Shown: positions 63,163 to 64,000 of the stretch, piece by piece
How the letters are laid out: every line of letters begins with the position of its first letter
Position numbering within the stretch: the first letter of the stretch is position 1
Assembly (NCBI RefSeq): GCF_011170125.1
Contig: NZ_BLLN01000002.1
Location: forward strand, 1,335,501-1,399,500
Direction of reading: 5' to 3'
Length of the DNA stretch: 64,000 bases
DNA from: Streptomyces diastaticus subsp. diastaticus
GTDB lineage: Bacteria; Actinomycetota; Actinomycetes; Streptomycetales; Streptomycetaceae
Made by a program: the position numbers and the translations under genes
The notes under the pieces: model-generated
Told to the model about the DNA's origin: nothing
What the model saw: only the letters and a program-made list of their open reading frames with translations
Database searches by the model: none

Positions 63163-63190
63163 GGCCCGCCTCCCCTCGGGGAGGCGGGCC
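63163..63190. terminator. Bidirectional terminator
   Basis: 13-bp arms GGCCCGCCTCCCC/GGGGAGGCGGGCC between the convergent reductase and peptidase genes. Confidence 0.8.
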
Positions 63191-63223
63191 CTCGCGCGTT
63201 CTGGGGACGGGGGTACTGCTAGC

Positions 63224-64000
63224 TCACAGGACGCGGACCGCGCCGTCGGCCGGGTAGCCGGAGAGGTCCTGGATGACGACGCCCTTGCCGGGGTTGGCGG
63301 CGTCGAGGTACTGGCCGTTCCCGATGTACACACCGGTGTGGTAAGCCGAGCCCTGGCCACCCCAGTAGAGGATGTCGCCGACCTGGAGGTTGGAGGTGCC
63401 GACCTGGGTGCCGGCGGTCGACTGCTCCTGCGAGGTGCGCGGGAGGTCCACGCCGACCTGCTTGAAGGCGGCCTGGACGAGGCCGGAGCAGTCCCAGGAG
63501 TTGGGGCCGGTGCCGCCCATGACGTAGGCGTCGCCGACCTGCGCCTGGAGGAAGCTGATGACCGAGGCGACGGAGCCGCTGGCCGGGGCCGGGGCACTCT
63601 GGGCCGGGGCGGCGGCGGTGGAGCCGGAGGAGGACGTGGCGGCGGCGGTCTGCACGCCGGACAGGTCGGTGCGCTCGGCGCCGCGTGCGGCACGCTCGGC
63701 GGCGGCGCGCTCCTCGGCCGCCTTCTTCTCGGCGGCGGCCTCGGCCTTCCTCTCGGCCGCCTTCTGCGCCTTCTTGGCGTCCTTCACGGCCTTCTCGGCC
63801 GCGGTCTGCTGCTCGGCGCGGTACTGGTAGGCGTCGGCGGCCTGCTGCGTCGCCTCGGCGGACAGGGCCGCCTTCGAGGTGAGGGCCGCGGTCAGCGTGG
63901 GCATCTCGACGGTCTCGGTGACCGGTTCGGCGGCCGTGGCGGCGTTGGCGCTGCCGGCGACCGCGATGGTGCTGAGGACTCCACCGGCGACTCCGGCCCG
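63224..64000 (-). CDS. NlpC/P60 (C40) cell-wall peptidase, partial at the 5' end
   Basis: 259 codons are visible; the start is beyond the window. At the upstream end is the tail of a signal peptide (GGVLSTIAVAGSANAATAA). Next comes a long Ala/Glu/Lys coiled coil (AEKAVKDAKKAQKAAERKAE) and a C-terminal NlpC/P60 domain with catalytic Cys in WDCSGLVQAAF and His in YHTGVYIGNG. It should be a secreted endopeptidase cutting peptidoglycan stem peptides. An internal ATG at 63904 is not the start, because the frame stays open upstream with signal-peptide character. Confidence 0.9.
   Translation of the reverse strand, partial: RAGVAGGVLSTIAVAGSANAATAAEPVTETVEMPTLTAALTSKAALSAEATQQAADAYQYRAEQQTAAEKAVKDAKKAQKAAERKAEAAAEKKAAEERAAAERAARGAERTDLSGVQTAAATSSSGSTAAAPAQSAPAPASGSVASVISFLQAQVGDAYVMGGTGPNSWDCSGLVQAAFKQVGVDLPRTSQEQSTAGTQVGTSNLQVGDILYWGGQGSAYHTGVYIGNGQYLDAANPGKGVVIQDLSGYPADGAVRVL

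Noticed and set aside
63224..63904. Peptidase starting at the ATG at 63904
   Set aside because: The frame stays open to the window edge with signal-peptide sequence upstream, so the true start is outside the window.

Overview
The window looks like the core chromosome of a Streptomyces (or very close relative). The DNA is extremely GC-rich with strong third-position GC. Many genes have a TANNNT -10 box close to the start codon. The gene content (futalosine menaquinone pathway, actinobacterial Tad pilus, WXG100 proteins, a TTA/bldA-type codon, SAV_915 and DUF4229 families) is typical of that genus. The gene order matches my memory of the S. coelicolor SCO447x-SCO456x region; that is recollection, not a database search.

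Layout. (1) 1-3157: the end of a cytochrome c maturation operon (ccdA end, resB, ccsB). (2) 3273-10673: a SRPBCC protein, a small membrane protein, the menaquinone genes mqnL-mqnP-mqnM, a tiny unannotated ORF, an AsnC/Lrp regulator, mqnE, an acetyltransferase and a DUF4229 protein. (3) 10837-12526: a cysteine-rich leader peptide followed by a dicarboxylate/amino-acid:cation symporter. (4) 12588-17712: a polytopic glycosyltransferase-like protein and a GbsR/MarR-type regulator divergent from an ABC-2 exporter, with a palindromic operator between them. (5) 17978-24417: lipid metabolism: a TetR regulator, MaoC dehydratase, long FabG, divergent thiolase and long-chain acyl-CoA ligase. (6) 24576-26013: cold-shock protein and mqnA. 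(7) 26134-46186: an accessory-looking type VII secretion neighbourhood: one EccC/EssC-like ATPase, four small WXG100-like proteins, two large candidate effectors (one an alpha/beta hydrolase with a TTA codon), DUF3592-like membrane proteins, large unknown membrane proteins, a lipoprotein paralogue pair (one frameshifted) and a decayed ORF. (8) 46577-57536: a Tad/Flp pilus locus (SAF/CpaB-like, CpaE/TadZ-like, TadA, TadB, TadC, Flp pilin, three TadE/F/G-like proteins, a membrane LysM-BTAD protein and a prepilin peptidase). (9) 57681-64000: a frameshifted flavin reductase, mqnC, an unusually short amidohydrolase-like protein, menG/ubiE, a GNAT acetyltransferase, a geranylgeranyl reductase family protein and a partial NlpC/P60 peptidase.

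How it works together. Chorismate is converted by MqnA and then MqnE, MqnC, MqnL, MqnP, MqnM and MenG to menaquinone. These genes are scattered in five places in the window. mqnB, mqnD and an aminofutalosine deaminase are not seen here. Several of them appear to be leaderless mRNAs. The quinone and the c-type cytochromes matured by ResB/CcsB feed the same respiratory chain. The type VII and Tad regions are surface and secretion systems. The most interesting regulatory signals are the Cys leader peptide before the symporter, the GbsR operator, the fabG-fadA operator and a tandem 22-bp palindromic repeat beside a WXG100 gene. No rRNA, tRNA, CRISPR array or insertion sequence was recognised.
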